Assembly (NCBI GenBank): GCA_900539165.1
Contig: UQAZ01000002.1
Coordinates: 69,012 to 133,011, forward strand
Source: an uncultured Oscillospiraceae bacterium
GTDB lineage: Bacteria > Bacillota > Clostridia > Oscillospirales > Acutalibacteraceae
Reading direction: 5' to 3'
DNA: 64,000 nucleotides
Part shown: in pieces, positions 24,788 through 33,931 of the stretch
Position numbering within the stretch: position 1 is the stretch's first letter
Layout of the letters: every line of letters starts with the position of its first letter
Notes under the pieces: model-generated
Told to the model about the DNA's origin: nothing
Seen by the model: only the letters and a program-made list of their open reading frames with translations
The model's database searches: none
Translations under genes and position numbers: made by a program

Positions 24788-26045
24788 ACAAATCACCCAA
24801 ATCCTGTTCTTTATTTTTACGCTTCTTTCTTACAAAGGAAGTGCAAACAAGACACACAACAACTACACCGAGTACGGCAGAATAGGTATACACCTTTCTG
24901 TCCTGAGCCTCGCTGTTTATGCTCAAACTTCCGCTTTTAACCTTAGACCAAAGGTTATTTTGAAGTTCTAAAATATTCTGGGGCAAGTTTGAGAAAACTT
25001 CGCTTTTAGGCTCTTCCTCGGGATAGACCGCCTCATTTTCGAACAAGGACGAATCCTCGTTTTCCATAACGCTTGCATTTGCGGAAGCATAATAAATATA
25101 CTCCTCATTTTGAAAAGCAACCTGCGGCTCGTGCATAAAGTTTATAAAAGCCTCTGCACCCTTTTTATTCTGAGTGCATTTAGGAATACAAAATGCGTCA
25201 TAAAAGGAGTTTACGCCCTCCTTAGGAAATACAAAGCCGAGATTTTCATTATTCTCATTCATAAGAACATAGTCGCCCGCATAATAGGTTGCAAGCGCAT
25301 ATTCGCCCGACTCCATAAGGTTAAACACCTCGTCCATTACATAAACGGGATTAACCTTATCCTTTTGCTGAGCAAGAAGCTCGGCAGCAGCATTCCAATC
25401 CTCCTCATCGGTTGTATTAAGGCTTTGACCTAAAATCGCCTGAGCAATGGCAAACGCATCACGGCTGTTATTAAACATCAGTACCTTATCCCTGTATTTT
25501 TCATCCCACAAAGCAGTCCACGAATCAGGTACTTCGTCAACGAGTTCCTTATTATAAATAAGCACGGTATGTCCCGTATTAAAGCAAACGCTGTATTTCT
25601 GCTCGGGGTCAAACGGAAGATTAAGACAATCCTCACGGATATATTTCATATTAGGAATATTATCATAATCAATCTCGTCGAGAAGTTCCTCGTCAATAAG
25701 TCGCTCAACCATATAGTCGGACGGAGTAATGACATCGTAAGAAACTCCGCCGCCGGAAAGCTTTGAATACATATTTTCGTTAGATTCAAAATTTGTATAA
25801 TTAACCTTTGCACCCGTTAATCTTTCAAACTCTCCGACAACATCCATCGAACCCTCAGCACCGTCCGAAATATATTCGCCCCAGTTATAAACATTAACCG
25901 TAGTTCCCTGCAAGCCGAGAGAAGCGTAATACTGTTTCTGCTCATCGGTGAAATAATCCTCAGAGGCAAAAGCAAGCACAGACGAAAACGAAACGGCAAC
26001 TGTAAAGCTAAGCACAAACGCGACAAATTTCTTAATCCTGCTCAT
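24780..26045 (-). CDS. potD: spermidine/putrescine-binding protein PotD-like, C-terminally membrane anchored
   Basis: Solute-binding component of a polyamine ABC importer; 421 residues. Signal peptide with cleavage near FASEDYF. The binding-protein fold shows VNVYNWGEYISDGAEGSMDVV at the start of the mature domain and later SDYMVERLI and PKCTQNKKGAEAFINFMHEP. Unlike the usual lipoprotein, no lipobox cysteine is seen. Instead a transmembrane helix near residues 393-409 followed by KKRKNKEQ would anchor it. Stop overlaps the downstream HAD start; start overlaps the potC stop. Confidence 0.88.
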   Translation of the reverse strand: MSRIKKFVAFVLSFTVAVSFSSVLAFASEDYFTDEQKQYYASLGLQGTTVNVYNWGEYISDGAEGSMDVVGEFERLTGAKVNYTNFESNENMYSKLSGGGVSYDVITPSDYMVERLIDEELLDEIDYDNIPNMKYIREDCLNLPFDPEQKYSVCFNTGHTVLIYNKELVDEVPDSWTALWDEKYRDKVLMFNNSRDAFAIAQAILGQSLNTTDEEDWNAAAELLAQQKDKVNPVYVMDEVFNLMESGEYALATYYAGDYVLMNENNENLGFVFPKEGVNSFYDAFCIPKCTQNKKGAEAFINFMHEPQVAFQNEEYIYYASANASVMENEDSSLFENEAVYPEEEPKSEVFSNLPQNILELQNNLWSKVKSGSLSINSEAQDRKVYTYSAVLGVVVVCLVCTSFVRKKRKNKEQDLGDLYE

Positions 26046-26857
26046 TTTCTCGCCTCCCTTTTTTCGCTTCTTGACTGTGCAACATTCATAAGAACAAGCA
26101 GAGCAAGAATTACTACAAACATAAGGGTTGAAAGAGCAAACATATCAGGCTTAACTCTCTTCTTTGTAAGTGAAAAAATATAAATCGGAAGCGTTTGGAA
26201 AGACGGTCCGTTAGTGAAATATGAGATTATGAAATCATCAAGCGAAAGAGTAAAAGACATTACACAGCCTGTTATGATTCCACTCATTATATCGGGAAGA
26301 ACGACCTTACAAAACGCCTTAAACGGTTTACAGCCCAAATCAACGGCAGCTTCATATATATTCATATCAAACTGTCTTAGCTTTGGCATTACATTAAGAA
26401 CAACATAAGGCAGGCAGAAGGTGACATGAGCGATAAGCAAAGTTGAAAAGCCAAGCACCTGACTTTTATTAACAAGCGCACCTGCAAAGACAAAAAGGAG
26501 CATCATTGAGATACCTGTTACAATTTCGGGATTCATCATAGGAATATTTGTAACATTCATCAAAGCACGCTTATAAATCTTATTCTTAGACAAAAATAGT
26601 CCGACTGCGGCTGTAATACCAAGCACGAGAGAAATCGCCGAGGTTGCCAAAGCAAGAAGCACGGTATTTTCAAGTGCTTTCATAGCGGCAGAATTATGGA
26701 ACATTTCCATCCACCAATGAGTAGAAAAGCCATCCATAATATAGGTAGACGAGCCGCTGTTAAAGCTGAACACCATCATAACGGCAATGGGTGCATACAG
26801 AAATACGAAAATAAGCGCCATATAAATCTTTGACAATGGAGAAAGCTTTTTCTTCAT
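26042..26857 (-). CDS. potC: polyamine ABC transporter permease PotC
   Basis: Inner-membrane permease, 271 residues, six helices. The ABC-permease EAA loop reads YEAAVDLGCKPFKAFCKVVLP near residues 170-190. N-terminal YMALIFVFLYAPIAVMMVFSFN is typical of PotC. Overlaps potB by four bases (ATGA) and potD by four bases. Confidence 0.93.
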   Translation of the reverse strand: MKKKLSPLSKIYMALIFVFLYAPIAVMMVFSFNSGSSTYIMDGFSTHWWMEMFHNSAAMKALENTVLLALATSAISLVLGITAAVGLFLSKNKIYKRALMNVTNIPMMNPEIVTGISMMLLFVFAGALVNKSQVLGFSTLLIAHVTFCLPYVVLNVMPKLRQFDMNIYEAAVDLGCKPFKAFCKVVLPDIMSGIITGCVMSFTLSLDDFIISYFTNGPSFQTLPIYIFSLTKKRVKPDMFALSTLMFVVILALLVLMNVAQSRSEKREARK

Positions 26858-27681
26858 ATTACAACACCTCCGTCCTCTGTGCCGTCGTCAAAATAATTCA
26901 TTACTCCGAGGCAAATGAATATCAGCAACATCAAAACAAGGCTCAGCGCAGCGCCCAAATTATAATTATTTGCGGACTGGAACTGACTTTCAATAACATC
27001 TCCGATAAGCACAATCTGTCCGCCGCCGAGCTTTTGGGTAATATAGAAGGTGGAAACACAAGGAACAAACACCATTGTAATTCCGGAAAGAAGTCCCGGC
27101 AAAGAAAGCGGAAGAACAACTCTTCTAAAGGTATGAATACCGCTTGAGCCGAGGTCATTGGCAGCCTCAATAAGAGAGCCGTCAAGCTTTGACAAAACGG
27201 AATAAATAGGCAAAATCATATACGGCAGGAAATTATATACCATACCCAAAATAACTGCACCCGAGGTGTTAATCATATGAATCGGATTCAAACCTATTGA
27301 CGACAAAAATGTATTAATCACACCGCTGTCGCCCATAATCGTCATAAGGCTGTATGTGCGAATAAGAAAATTCATCCACATAGGAAGCATTACCAAAAGC
27401 ACCATTGTACGCTGAGTACGAACGGTGTGACGGCTTAGAATATACGCAAACGGGTATCCTATCAAAATACAAATAGCTGTTGCGACTACGCCGTACAAAA
27501 CAGAAAGCAAAACGGTGGAAATATACGATTTAATTTCTGCCATATTTGAAAGTGTGAATGCTCCCGATTTATCGGTGAACGCATAATACGCAACCATAAT
27601 CAAAGGAACTACGATAAACAATACGGACCAAAGCGCATACGGCTTATCGAGCAATCTTGCAGTGGTACTATTCTTCTTCAT
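26854..27681 (-). CDS. potB: polyamine ABC transporter permease PotB
   Basis: Inner-membrane permease partner of PotC, about 275 residues, six helices. EAA loop IEAANDLGSSGIHTFRRVVLP. The ATG at 27681 follows GGGAGGAAG and lies inside the 3' end of potA (14-bp overlap); a longer upstream reading would overlap potA out of frame and is not credible. Confidence 0.92.
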   Translation of the reverse strand: MKKNSTTARLLDKPYALWSVLFIVVPLIMVAYYAFTDKSGAFTLSNMAEIKSYISTVLLSVLYGVVATAICILIGYPFAYILSRHTVRTQRTMVLLVMLPMWMNFLIRTYSLMTIMGDSGVINTFLSSIGLNPIHMINTSGAVILGMVYNFLPYMILPIYSVLSKLDGSLIEAANDLGSSGIHTFRRVVLPLSLPGLLSGITMVFVPCVSTFYITQKLGGGQIVLIGDVIESQFQSANNYNLGAALSLVLMLLIFICLGVMNYFDDGTEDGGVVI

Positions 27682-28807
27682 TTTCTTCCTCCCAATTATA
27701 AGAGGCATCTGAAATATGGTCCATTTCATCCGAGAACGATGAATAGTCACCGAACTCACCCGAATACTCGCTGCGTTTCATAATATGAATAGCGTCAGGC
27801 TCGATGTGCATACCGATAACATCTCCGACCTTAATATCGTCACGAATAGTCTGAATCATCCATATAAAGCCACCAACATCAACAAGAATTTCAAAATGAA
27901 CGCCCTTAAATGTAACGCCCGTAACAGTACCTGTAAGAGACGCATTAGTTCCCGGTTCTTTAATAACAATATCTTCGGGACGAACGACAGCCTCAACAAA
28001 TTCATTCTTATCAAAGCCGCTGTCAAGGCACTTAAATTTAACGCCGCCGAATGTAACAAGGTAATCTTCAAGCATAATAGCGTCTACAATATTCGACTCG
28101 CCGATAAAGTCTGCAACAAAAGCATTTACAGGCTCGTTATAAATATCCTCGGGAGTACCGATTTGCTGAATCTTACCCTTGTCCATAACAACGACGGTAT
28201 CGCTCATAGAAAGGGCCTCCTCCTGGTCGTGGGTAACATAGATGAAGGTTATGCCAAGCTCCTGCTGAATATTTTTAAGCTCTCGCTGCATATCCTTACG
28301 AAGCTTCAAATCGAGCGCACCGAGAGGCTCATCAAGCAAAAGAACATGCGGTCTGTTTGCAAGCGCACGGGCAATGGCAACTCTTTGCTGTTGACCGCCC
28401 GAAAGAGAGTCGATTGAGCGTTTTTCAAAGCCTTTTAGGTTTACAAGGCTGAGCATTTCCGCAACTGTCTTGCGGATTTCCTGCTTAGACTTCTTTTGTA
28501 GCATAGGTCCAAACGCTATATTTTCATATACATTAAGATGAGAAAAAAGAGCATAACGCTGAAAGATAGTATTGACTCTTCTCTTATGCGGCGGCAAATC
28601 ATTAATTCGCTCACCCTCAAAAATAATATCTCCGCTATCCGGCTTAACAAATCCTGCGATTGCACGCAGAGTGGTGGTTTTACCACAACCGGAAGGCCCA
28701 AGCAGCGTTATAAACTCTTTTTGGTTTATATACAAATTCAAATTTTCCAGTACCGTATTATCACCATAGCTTACGGTGATATTCTTCAAGTCAATAATCT
28801 TCTTCAA
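27668..28807 (-). CDS. potA: polyamine ABC transporter ATPase PotA
   Basis: ATP-binding subunit, 379 residues. Walker A GPSGCGKTTT, Q-loop FQRYALFSHLNVYENI, signature LSGGQQQRVAIARAL, Walker B LLLDEPLGALD, then a TOBE-type regulatory domain after residue ~240. C-terminal tail is acidic. Start is a TTG at 28807 with an AAAGAGGAAG site. First gene of potABCD; the substrate is assigned from operon membership. Confidence 0.93.
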   Translation of the reverse strand: MKKIIDLKNITVSYGDNTVLENLNLYINQKEFITLLGPSGCGKTTTLRAIAGFVKPDSGDIIFEGERINDLPPHKRRVNTIFQRYALFSHLNVYENIAFGPMLQKKSKQEIRKTVAEMLSLVNLKGFEKRSIDSLSGGQQQRVAIARALANRPHVLLLDEPLGALDLKLRKDMQRELKNIQQELGITFIYVTHDQEEALSMSDTVVVMDKGKIQQIGTPEDIYNEPVNAFVADFIGESNIVDAIMLEDYLVTFGGVKFKCLDSGFDKNEFVEAVVRPEDIVIKEPGTNASLTGTVTGVTFKGVHFEILVDVGGFIWMIQTIRDDIKVGDVIGMHIEPDAIHIMKRSEYSGEFGDYSSFSDEMDHISDASYNWEEENEEE

Positions 28808-28910
28808 TTATGCACTTCCTCTTTATTGCAGGCGTTGGAAAGAAGAGCCGTATTCGGCAAAAACCAACCCCCTCACGATTTACGACCTATCAAAAAGCCG
28901 CATTAAAATA

Positions 28911-28939
28911 AATATATATTCTTTATAGATAAATGTCAA
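28911..28939 (-). promoter_or_regulatory. promoter of the potABCD operon
   Basis: Minus-strand TTGACA (28939-28934), 17-bp spacer, TATATT (28916-28911). A leader of ~95 bases follows, containing a hairpin GTTGG ... CCAAC with an inner GCCG-AATA-CGGC. Confidence 0.75.
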
Positions 28940-28966
28940 CAAAAAAATTATATTTTTGCCTCGATT

Positions 28967-29524
28967 TTACAATATTCTTATTTGCTCCTCGTGATAAGCA
29001 AGCTCGACGGTTTGCTTGATTTTATCAAAATCACAAACCATAGACCTCGGCTTTTTAATCGGGTCGTCCATAGACATAGGAACAAAGTACATATTTCGCA
29101 TATTCATAAGCAAGCCGATATTTTTTGCACCGCCCGACAGAGCGTCATTTGTTGAAACACCGATAACAACGGGACGATTGTTTCTTATATGCGATTTAAC
29201 AGCCATTGTAACGGGTGTGTCATTGATTCCGTATGCAAGCTTTGCCAAAGTGTTTGAGGTGCAAGGTGCAACCACTACAACATCCACAAGTTTTTTAGGA
29301 CCAATCGGCTCGGCGTCTTCTATGGTGTGTATAATATCATTATGGCAAATTGAGATGATTTTATTTCTGAAATCCTCCGCTTTGCCAAAGCGAGTATCCG
29401 TATTATATGCATTAAACGACATAATCGGCAATATTCTGTGTCCGTCGGACGCCAAGGCTTTGAGTGCGCTCAGGCTCTTGGAAAAAGTGCAAAACGAGCC
29501 TGTAAAGCAATAAGCGATATTCAT
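28967..29524 (-). CDS. dpaB: dipicolinate synthase subunit B (SpoVFB)
   Basis: Flavoprotein-like subunit of dipicolinate synthase, which makes the spore core chelator. 185 residues. It begins MNIAYCFTGSFCTFSKSL (flavoprotein Rossmann-like), with VVVAPCTSNTLAKLAYGI and STNDALSGGAKNIGLLMN typical of SpoVFB. Overlaps dpaA by four bases. Together with yabPQ this marks a spore-former. Confidence 0.93.
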   Translation of the reverse strand: MNIAYCFTGSFCTFSKSLSALKALASDGHRILPIMSFNAYNTDTRFGKAEDFRNKIISICHNDIIHTIEDAEPIGPKKLVDVVVVAPCTSNTLAKLAYGINDTPVTMAVKSHIRNNRPVVIGVSTNDALSGGAKNIGLLMNMRNMYFVPMSMDDPIKKPRSMVCDFDKIKQTVELAYHEEQIRIL

Positions 29525-30249
29525 TGAGCTATCCCCTCCCTTTTTAATATTTTTATAACGGATTCGGCTACAAGTCTACCCGAGGTTTTTGGAAAATATT
29601 TCCCGGGAAGTCCTCTTGCAACCACCAAATTAACGCCCAAAACAGAGGCAAAATGGTTATCTGCGCCACCGGGAAATGACGCAAGGTCAATTATAGTACA
29701 TTCCTTATTAATCATCTCAAGTTCTTTTCTGCAAAGCACGGGATGAGCAACTGTATTAAAAATAAAGTCAAAGCTGTCAAGTCTCCGGAAAAGCTCGTCA
29801 AAATCAAAAGCTTCTCCACCGAGAAGTTCCGCCTGCTTGCGCTGCAACGGATTTCTTGCACAAACGGATATTTTATTAGTTATCGGAGACAAAAAAGACA
29901 AAAGCGCTTTTGAAATTCTGCCAAAGCCGAGAAGCAAAACACGAGAGCCTACAAGCGAAAAATCGCTGCATTGCGACGCTTCGGCGATTGCGCCCTGTGC
30001 AGTCAAGTATGCATTTTGGAGTGCAAAGCTTTCGTCTGCGGTATAGTCAAACACATTATCCTTTTCCTCGACATTTCCCGCAAGTACGGGCAAGGGATAG
30101 AAATAATCCAAATTTTTAGGGTTAATCGGACAGAGAATAAAATCGGCATTTTCTATTTTTCCGACAGCCTGCGCACCGTTATTTTCAAGATATTTTGAGG
30201 CATAAAGCATACGCTTATCATCATTTAAGTACGGATAAAATTTTATCAT
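29521..30249 (-). CDS. dpaA: dipicolinate synthase subunit A (SpoVFA)
   Basis: NAD(P)H-dependent subunit of dipicolinate synthase. 242 residues, shorter than Bacillus SpoVFA (about 297). Rossmann motif LLLGFGRISKALLSFL near residue 108, then IDLASFPGG and VARGLPGKYFPKTSGRLVAE. The shortening affects the N-terminal domain and spacing. Divergent from murC with only about 110 bp between; the sporulation promoter is not assigned. Confidence 0.92.
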   Translation of the reverse strand: MIKFYPYLNDDKRMLYASKYLENNGAQAVGKIENADFILCPINPKNLDYFYPLPVLAGNVEEKDNVFDYTADESFALQNAYLTAQGAIAEASQCSDFSLVGSRVLLLGFGRISKALLSFLSPITNKISVCARNPLQRKQAELLGGEAFDFDELFRRLDSFDFIFNTVAHPVLCRKELEMINKECTIIDLASFPGGADNHFASVLGVNLVVARGLPGKYFPKTSGRLVAESVIKILKREGIAQ

Positions 30250-30358
30250 AAATTATCACCCTTTATATTTTATGAAATAAAGCAAAAAGGGTGTTTATTT
30301 TTTGTCTGAAAAGTAGTATAATAAAATGTAAAATAAAATTCATTCAGGGGGATTTACT

Positions 30359-31753
30359 TTGAAGGATATAGATACCTTGCTAAAGCAAAGCAAGAAAATA
30401 CATTTTATAGGAATCGGCGGTGCGGGAATGTGTCCGATAGCCGAAATACTTTTATCACTCGGATATGAGCTTACAGGCTCTGACAACAACGACACGGAAA
30501 CCTTCAGAAGAATAGAAAAAGAGGGAGCAAAGGTTTTTCTCGGTCAAAAGCCGTCAAACATAAGCGACGACACTCAGCTTGTAATTTATACTAATGCAAT
30601 ATTAAAGGGCAACGAGGAGCTTGAATACGCAAAAAGCCATTTTCCGTGCTTTGAAAGAGCAGAGGCGCTCGGTGCGTTGAGCCGTGTTTTTTCAAACTGC
30701 ATCGGTGTATGCGGTACTCACGGAAAGACAACCACCTCGTCTATGATTACCCAAATTCTTATGCAAGCAGGTCTTGACCCGTCGGCTGTTATCGGAGGAA
30801 AGCTTCCGCTTATTAACGCTTACGGACGATACGGACACAGTCAAAACTTCGTATGCGAAAGCTGTGAATTTAACAACACATTTTTGCATATGAATCCGGA
30901 TATGGCTGTAATTCTCAACATTGACGAGGACCACTTGGACTTTTTCGGCAATCTTGAAAACATCAAAAAATCGTTTAGAAAATTTGCCGAGAAAACCACA
31001 AAAACAATCATCTATAACGGAGACGACAAAAATACCCTCGACACCTTAAAAGGCATTGAGGGCAAAAAGCTGATTAGTGTAGGCAGAGGCGAGCATAACG
31101 AATGGGTTGCAAAAAATGTTTGCGTACCGGGCGGATTTCACAGCGAATACGACGCATACCACAACGGCGAAAAGATTGCAAGGGTTGTACTCTCTGTTCC
31201 GGGTGAGCATAACATATTAAATTCCCTGCTTGCATTCGTGGCATCGTACGAAAGCGGTGCGGATGTTGACAAAATACTTGAGGGATTAAAGTCGTTCGGC
31301 GGAGCTTCAAGACGATTTGAAAAGCTCGGAACATACTGCGGAGTTACCTTTGCGGACGATTACGCTCACCATCCGGCAGAAATCAAGGTAACGCTTGAGG
31401 CGGCAAAAAAAATGGGCTACAAGCATGTATGGGCAGTTCATCAGCCTTTCACCTATACGAGAACAAGCTTACTGCTTAACGATTTTGCACAGGTACTTCA
31501 AATCGCCGACAAATGCGTTATCAGCGAGATTATGGGCAGCCGAGAGGTAAATGAAATCGGAATAAAGGCAACCGACCTTTCCGACAAAATCCCGGGTGCT
31601 GTTCAGCTTGACACATTTGAGGAAATTTGCGACTATGTGTGCGACCATGTTCAAAGCGGCGATTTGGTAATCACTCTCGGATGCGGCGATGTATACAAAG
31701 TTGCAAGAATGATGTGCAAAAAAATGCAAGAGAGAGAAAACGCAAATGACTGA
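30359..31753 (+). CDS. murC: UDP-N-acetylmuramate--L-alanine ligase
   Basis: Adds L-alanine to UDP-MurNAc in peptidoglycan precursor synthesis. 464 residues. N-terminal HFIGIGGAGMCPIAEILL binds the UDP-sugar, ATP loop GVCGTHGKTTTSSMI, then ESCEFNNTFLHM and NIDEDHLDFFGN, and C-terminal FADDYAHHPAEIKVTL. Start is a TTG at 30359 behind AGGGGG. Overlaps the following GNAT gene by eight bases. Confidence 0.95.
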   Translation: MKDIDTLLKQSKKIHFIGIGGAGMCPIAEILLSLGYELTGSDNNDTETFRRIEKEGAKVFLGQKPSNISDDTQLVIYTNAILKGNEELEYAKSHFPCFERAEALGALSRVFSNCIGVCGTHGKTTTSSMITQILMQAGLDPSAVIGGKLPLINAYGRYGHSQNFVCESCEFNNTFLHMNPDMAVILNIDEDHLDFFGNLENIKKSFRKFAEKTTKTIIYNGDDKNTLDTLKGIEGKKLISVGRGEHNEWVAKNVCVPGGFHSEYDAYHNGEKIARVVLSVPGEHNILNSLLAFVASYESGADVDKILEGLKSFGGASRRFEKLGTYCGVTFADDYAHHPAEIKVTLEAAKKMGYKHVWAVHQPFTYTRTSLLLNDFAQVLQIADKCVISEIMGSREVNEIGIKATDLSDKIPGAVQLDTFEEICDYVCDHVQSGDLVITLGCGDVYKVARMMCKKMQERENAND

Positions 31754-32174
31754 ATTTAAGATATTCGACAACGCGACCGACGAATCAAAAGGCATAAGAT
31801 TCACCGTTTTCTGCGACGAGCAGGGTGTAGAAAAAAGTCACGAGATTGACGGTATGGACGATAATTCAAACGCAAAACATATTGTTATGTATATCGACTC
31901 AAAGCCCGTTGCGACTGCACGCTTTTACAAGGAGGACGGTGACACCTGGCACGCAGGCAGAATAGCCGTACTAAAGGAAATGCGTGGCAAAGGCTGTGGC
32001 AGGCAAGTGCTTGAAAAAGCCGAGGAGGAAATGAAGCTGCTCGGAGCAAAAAAGTCATTTATATCGGCTCAAACGCAGGCACAGGGCTTTTACGAATCGT
32101 TGGGATACAAGGCGTACGGTGATGTTTACCCTGAGGAAAACATCCCGCACATTGCGATGTATAAGGAATTGTAA
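31746..32174 (+). CDS. GNAT-family N-acetyltransferase
   Basis: 142 residues resembling ElaA/YjcF-like acetyltransferases. The acetyl-CoA loop reads VLKEMRGKGCGRQVLEKAEEE, followed by AQTQAQGFYESLGY. The N-terminus VFCDEQGVEKSHEIDGMDD is typical of the subgroup. Translationally coupled to murC (ATGACTGA overlap). Substrate unknown. Confidence 0.85.
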   Translation: MTEFKIFDNATDESKGIRFTVFCDEQGVEKSHEIDGMDDNSNAKHIVMYIDSKPVATARFYKEDGDTWHAGRIAVLKEMRGKGCGRQVLEKAEEEMKLLGAKKSFISAQTQAQGFYESLGYKAYGDVYPEENIPHIAMYKEL

Positions 32175-32178
32175 ACCG

Positions 32179-33390
32179 TCAGATATTATCCGACAAGGTT
32201 TTCAAGTCATCATCACTCAGCATAATTCTGTTTTCGCAAATATCGCAGTCGATTTTCAAAATGTTGATAAGATTAGGGTTATAGACAATAACGCAATCGG
32301 AGTCTATCTTTTCTATATTTTCCTTGCCTCCCAATGCATCAACAAGCTTTTTTACGCAAGGCGCAATCGGCTTATAGGAATCGAAATCGTATTTTTCGAC
32401 AGCATATTTGGACGCAAAGAAAACAAGCACGGTACAAACAAATCCGACAGCAAGAAAATAGCCGACATCGTTAATGTTTTTAACCATTTCAAAAGCGGAC
32501 GGAGCGACTGTAAATCCTACTCTTGCATCGGTAAGCGAAGCACCGAGTGAGGCGATTGCGTCGCAAAGCGAAAATGCTATAAAAACGAACGGATTATAAA
32601 ACAAAACAAAGATTAAAAACAGAATATTATTTCCTAAGAGGACAGATACAAGCAAAGCTAAAAACAGCGGCGTGGTAAATCTGTCCTTTAATTTTTTATA
32701 AAGCGAAGCATATATTCCAATGGGGAGAAAAATCGTAGCGTAATATCTGCCGGTAAGAAAAGTCGAAGTCACTGACGCAGGATTTGATGTGTCCTGAGAA
32801 AAGACATTGACTGCCCCTGTTATCAAGCGTTCGTTTATAATACTTGCCGTTGAGAAGTCCTTATAGTAAAACAAATCCGAAAACAGACTGCCGAAAAGAA
32901 CGGTATAAGTTTCATTAAGCGCACCAAAGGCAAACGCATTATCTCCGATTAACGAAGCAAGTGCCTTTACTCCCCTTTCAAACAGCGGATTAACCGCGCC
33001 CAAGAGAACGCCCAAAACAAAGCCGCAACCGACACCGACGAACAACAAATATTTCATTTCAAGCTCCGACAGATACTTTGCGGCAAAATAAGCACTTATA
33101 CAAATAACGCCAAAGCCGAGAGCCTTACCGATGAGCAAATAATAAGCAAAGCACTCACACAGCACACCACAAAGCGTAACGACCGTAGGCACAGAATCTC
33201 TGCTTACCTTTGAGGCGAAAAAGCCGCCGCATACCGCACACCACAAAAGAGACTCGACTACCTCACCGTTTTCAAGCTCGACAAGCCCGGGCAATCCGAG
33301 CAGAGCAACGGCAAAAAGATAAAGCGACATAATCATAATAGGAATCGGAAAAGAATTAACTATTCTTTTTTTAGATGTAAAAATATTCAT
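32179..33390 (-). CDS. PTS EIIC-like membrane protein with degenerate EIIB domain
   Basis: About 403 residues. Residues ~10-320 hold about ten hydrophobic helices of the glucose-type EIIC fold, including FLTGRYYATIFLPIGIY. The C-terminus resembles EIIB: LVDALGGKENIEKIDSDC. The phosphorylated-cysteine motif C-x-T-R-L-R is replaced by CVIVYNPN, so phosphotransfer is doubtful. The ATG at 33390 lies about 12 bases after GGGGG; an earlier in-frame start is possible. No EIIA or HPr gene is adjacent. Possibly a sensor or a decaying transporter. Confidence 0.7.
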   Translation of the reverse strand: MNIFTSKKRIVNSFPIPIMIMSLYLFAVALLGLPGLVELENGEVVESLLWCAVCGGFFASKVSRDSVPTVVTLCGVLCECFAYYLLIGKALGFGVICISAYFAAKYLSELEMKYLLFVGVGCGFVLGVLLGAVNPLFERGVKALASLIGDNAFAFGALNETYTVLFGSLFSDLFYYKDFSTASIINERLITGAVNVFSQDTSNPASVTSTFLTGRYYATIFLPIGIYASLYKKLKDRFTTPLFLALLVSVLLGNNILFLIFVLFYNPFVFIAFSLCDAIASLGASLTDARVGFTVAPSAFEMVKNINDVGYFLAVGFVCTVLVFFASKYAVEKYDFDSYKPIAPCVKKLVDALGGKENIEKIDSDCVIVYNPNLINILKIDCDICENRIMLSDDDLKTLSDNI

Positions 33391-33532
33391 AATAAAACTA
33401 TGCCCCCGATAAGCAAAGTCTATACAAAAAAGCAAAACAGAAATTTATGAATATTATAAAATAGATGATTAAAACAAAAGGAATGAGGTAAATATATTAG
33501 TGAACAAATAATTCTAAAAGGGTGTGTCAAAA

Positions 33533-33874
33533 ATGACAATTAAACGAGGCGACATCTACTACGCAGATTTAAGTCCCGTAATAGGCAGTGAGCAAGGCGG
33601 AGTAAGACCCGTTCTCATTGTTCAAAACGATATAGGAAACAAGTATTCACCGACAGTAATCGCAGCGGCTATAACAAGTCAACAGGGCAAAACGGATTTA
33701 CCCACCCACATAGAGGTAAACGCAAACGACTGCGGACTTGCCAAAGACAGCGTTGTTTTGCTGGAGCAGGTGCGTACAATAGACAAACGAAGATTAAAGG
33801 AAAAAATGGGTGCATTGCCAAACAGCGATATGAGCAAAATCGACAATGCCATTTCAATATCAATGGGATTATAA
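33533..33874 (+). CDS. mazF: MazF/PemK-family endoribonuclease toxin
   Basis: Sequence-specific mRNA interferase family, 113 residues. RGDIYYADLSPVIGSEQGGVRPVLI at the N-terminus, TDLPTHIEV in the middle and VLLEQVRTIDKRRL toward the C-terminus are strongly typical of the EndoA/NdoA branch. The ATG at 33533 is preferred over a GTG at 33524 that overlaps the AAAGGG site. No antitoxin reading frame exists in the 140 bp upstream, so the toxin is unpaired here. Confidence 0.9.
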   Translation: MTIKRGDIYYADLSPVIGSEQGGVRPVLIVQNDIGNKYSPTVIAAAITSQQGKTDLPTHIEVNANDCGLAKDSVVLLEQVRTIDKRRLKEKMGALPNSDMSKIDNAISISMGL

Positions 33875-33896
33875 AATAAAGGAATACATTAAAAAA

Positions 33897-33925
33897 ATAA
33901 GCCTCCGATTGCTCGGAGGCTTTAA
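33897..33925 (+). terminator. bidirectional terminator between mazF and cdaR
   Basis: 8-bp perfect stem GCCTCCGA / TCGGAGGC with a TTGC loop; TTT on the plus side and a seven-T run on the minus side. Confidence 0.88.
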
Positions 33926-33931
33926 CTATAA

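Noticed and set aside
33470..33532. Short frames upstream of mazF as a possible antitoxin
   Set aside because: The longest is about eight codons (MIKTKGMR), far too short for a MazE/EndoAI protein.
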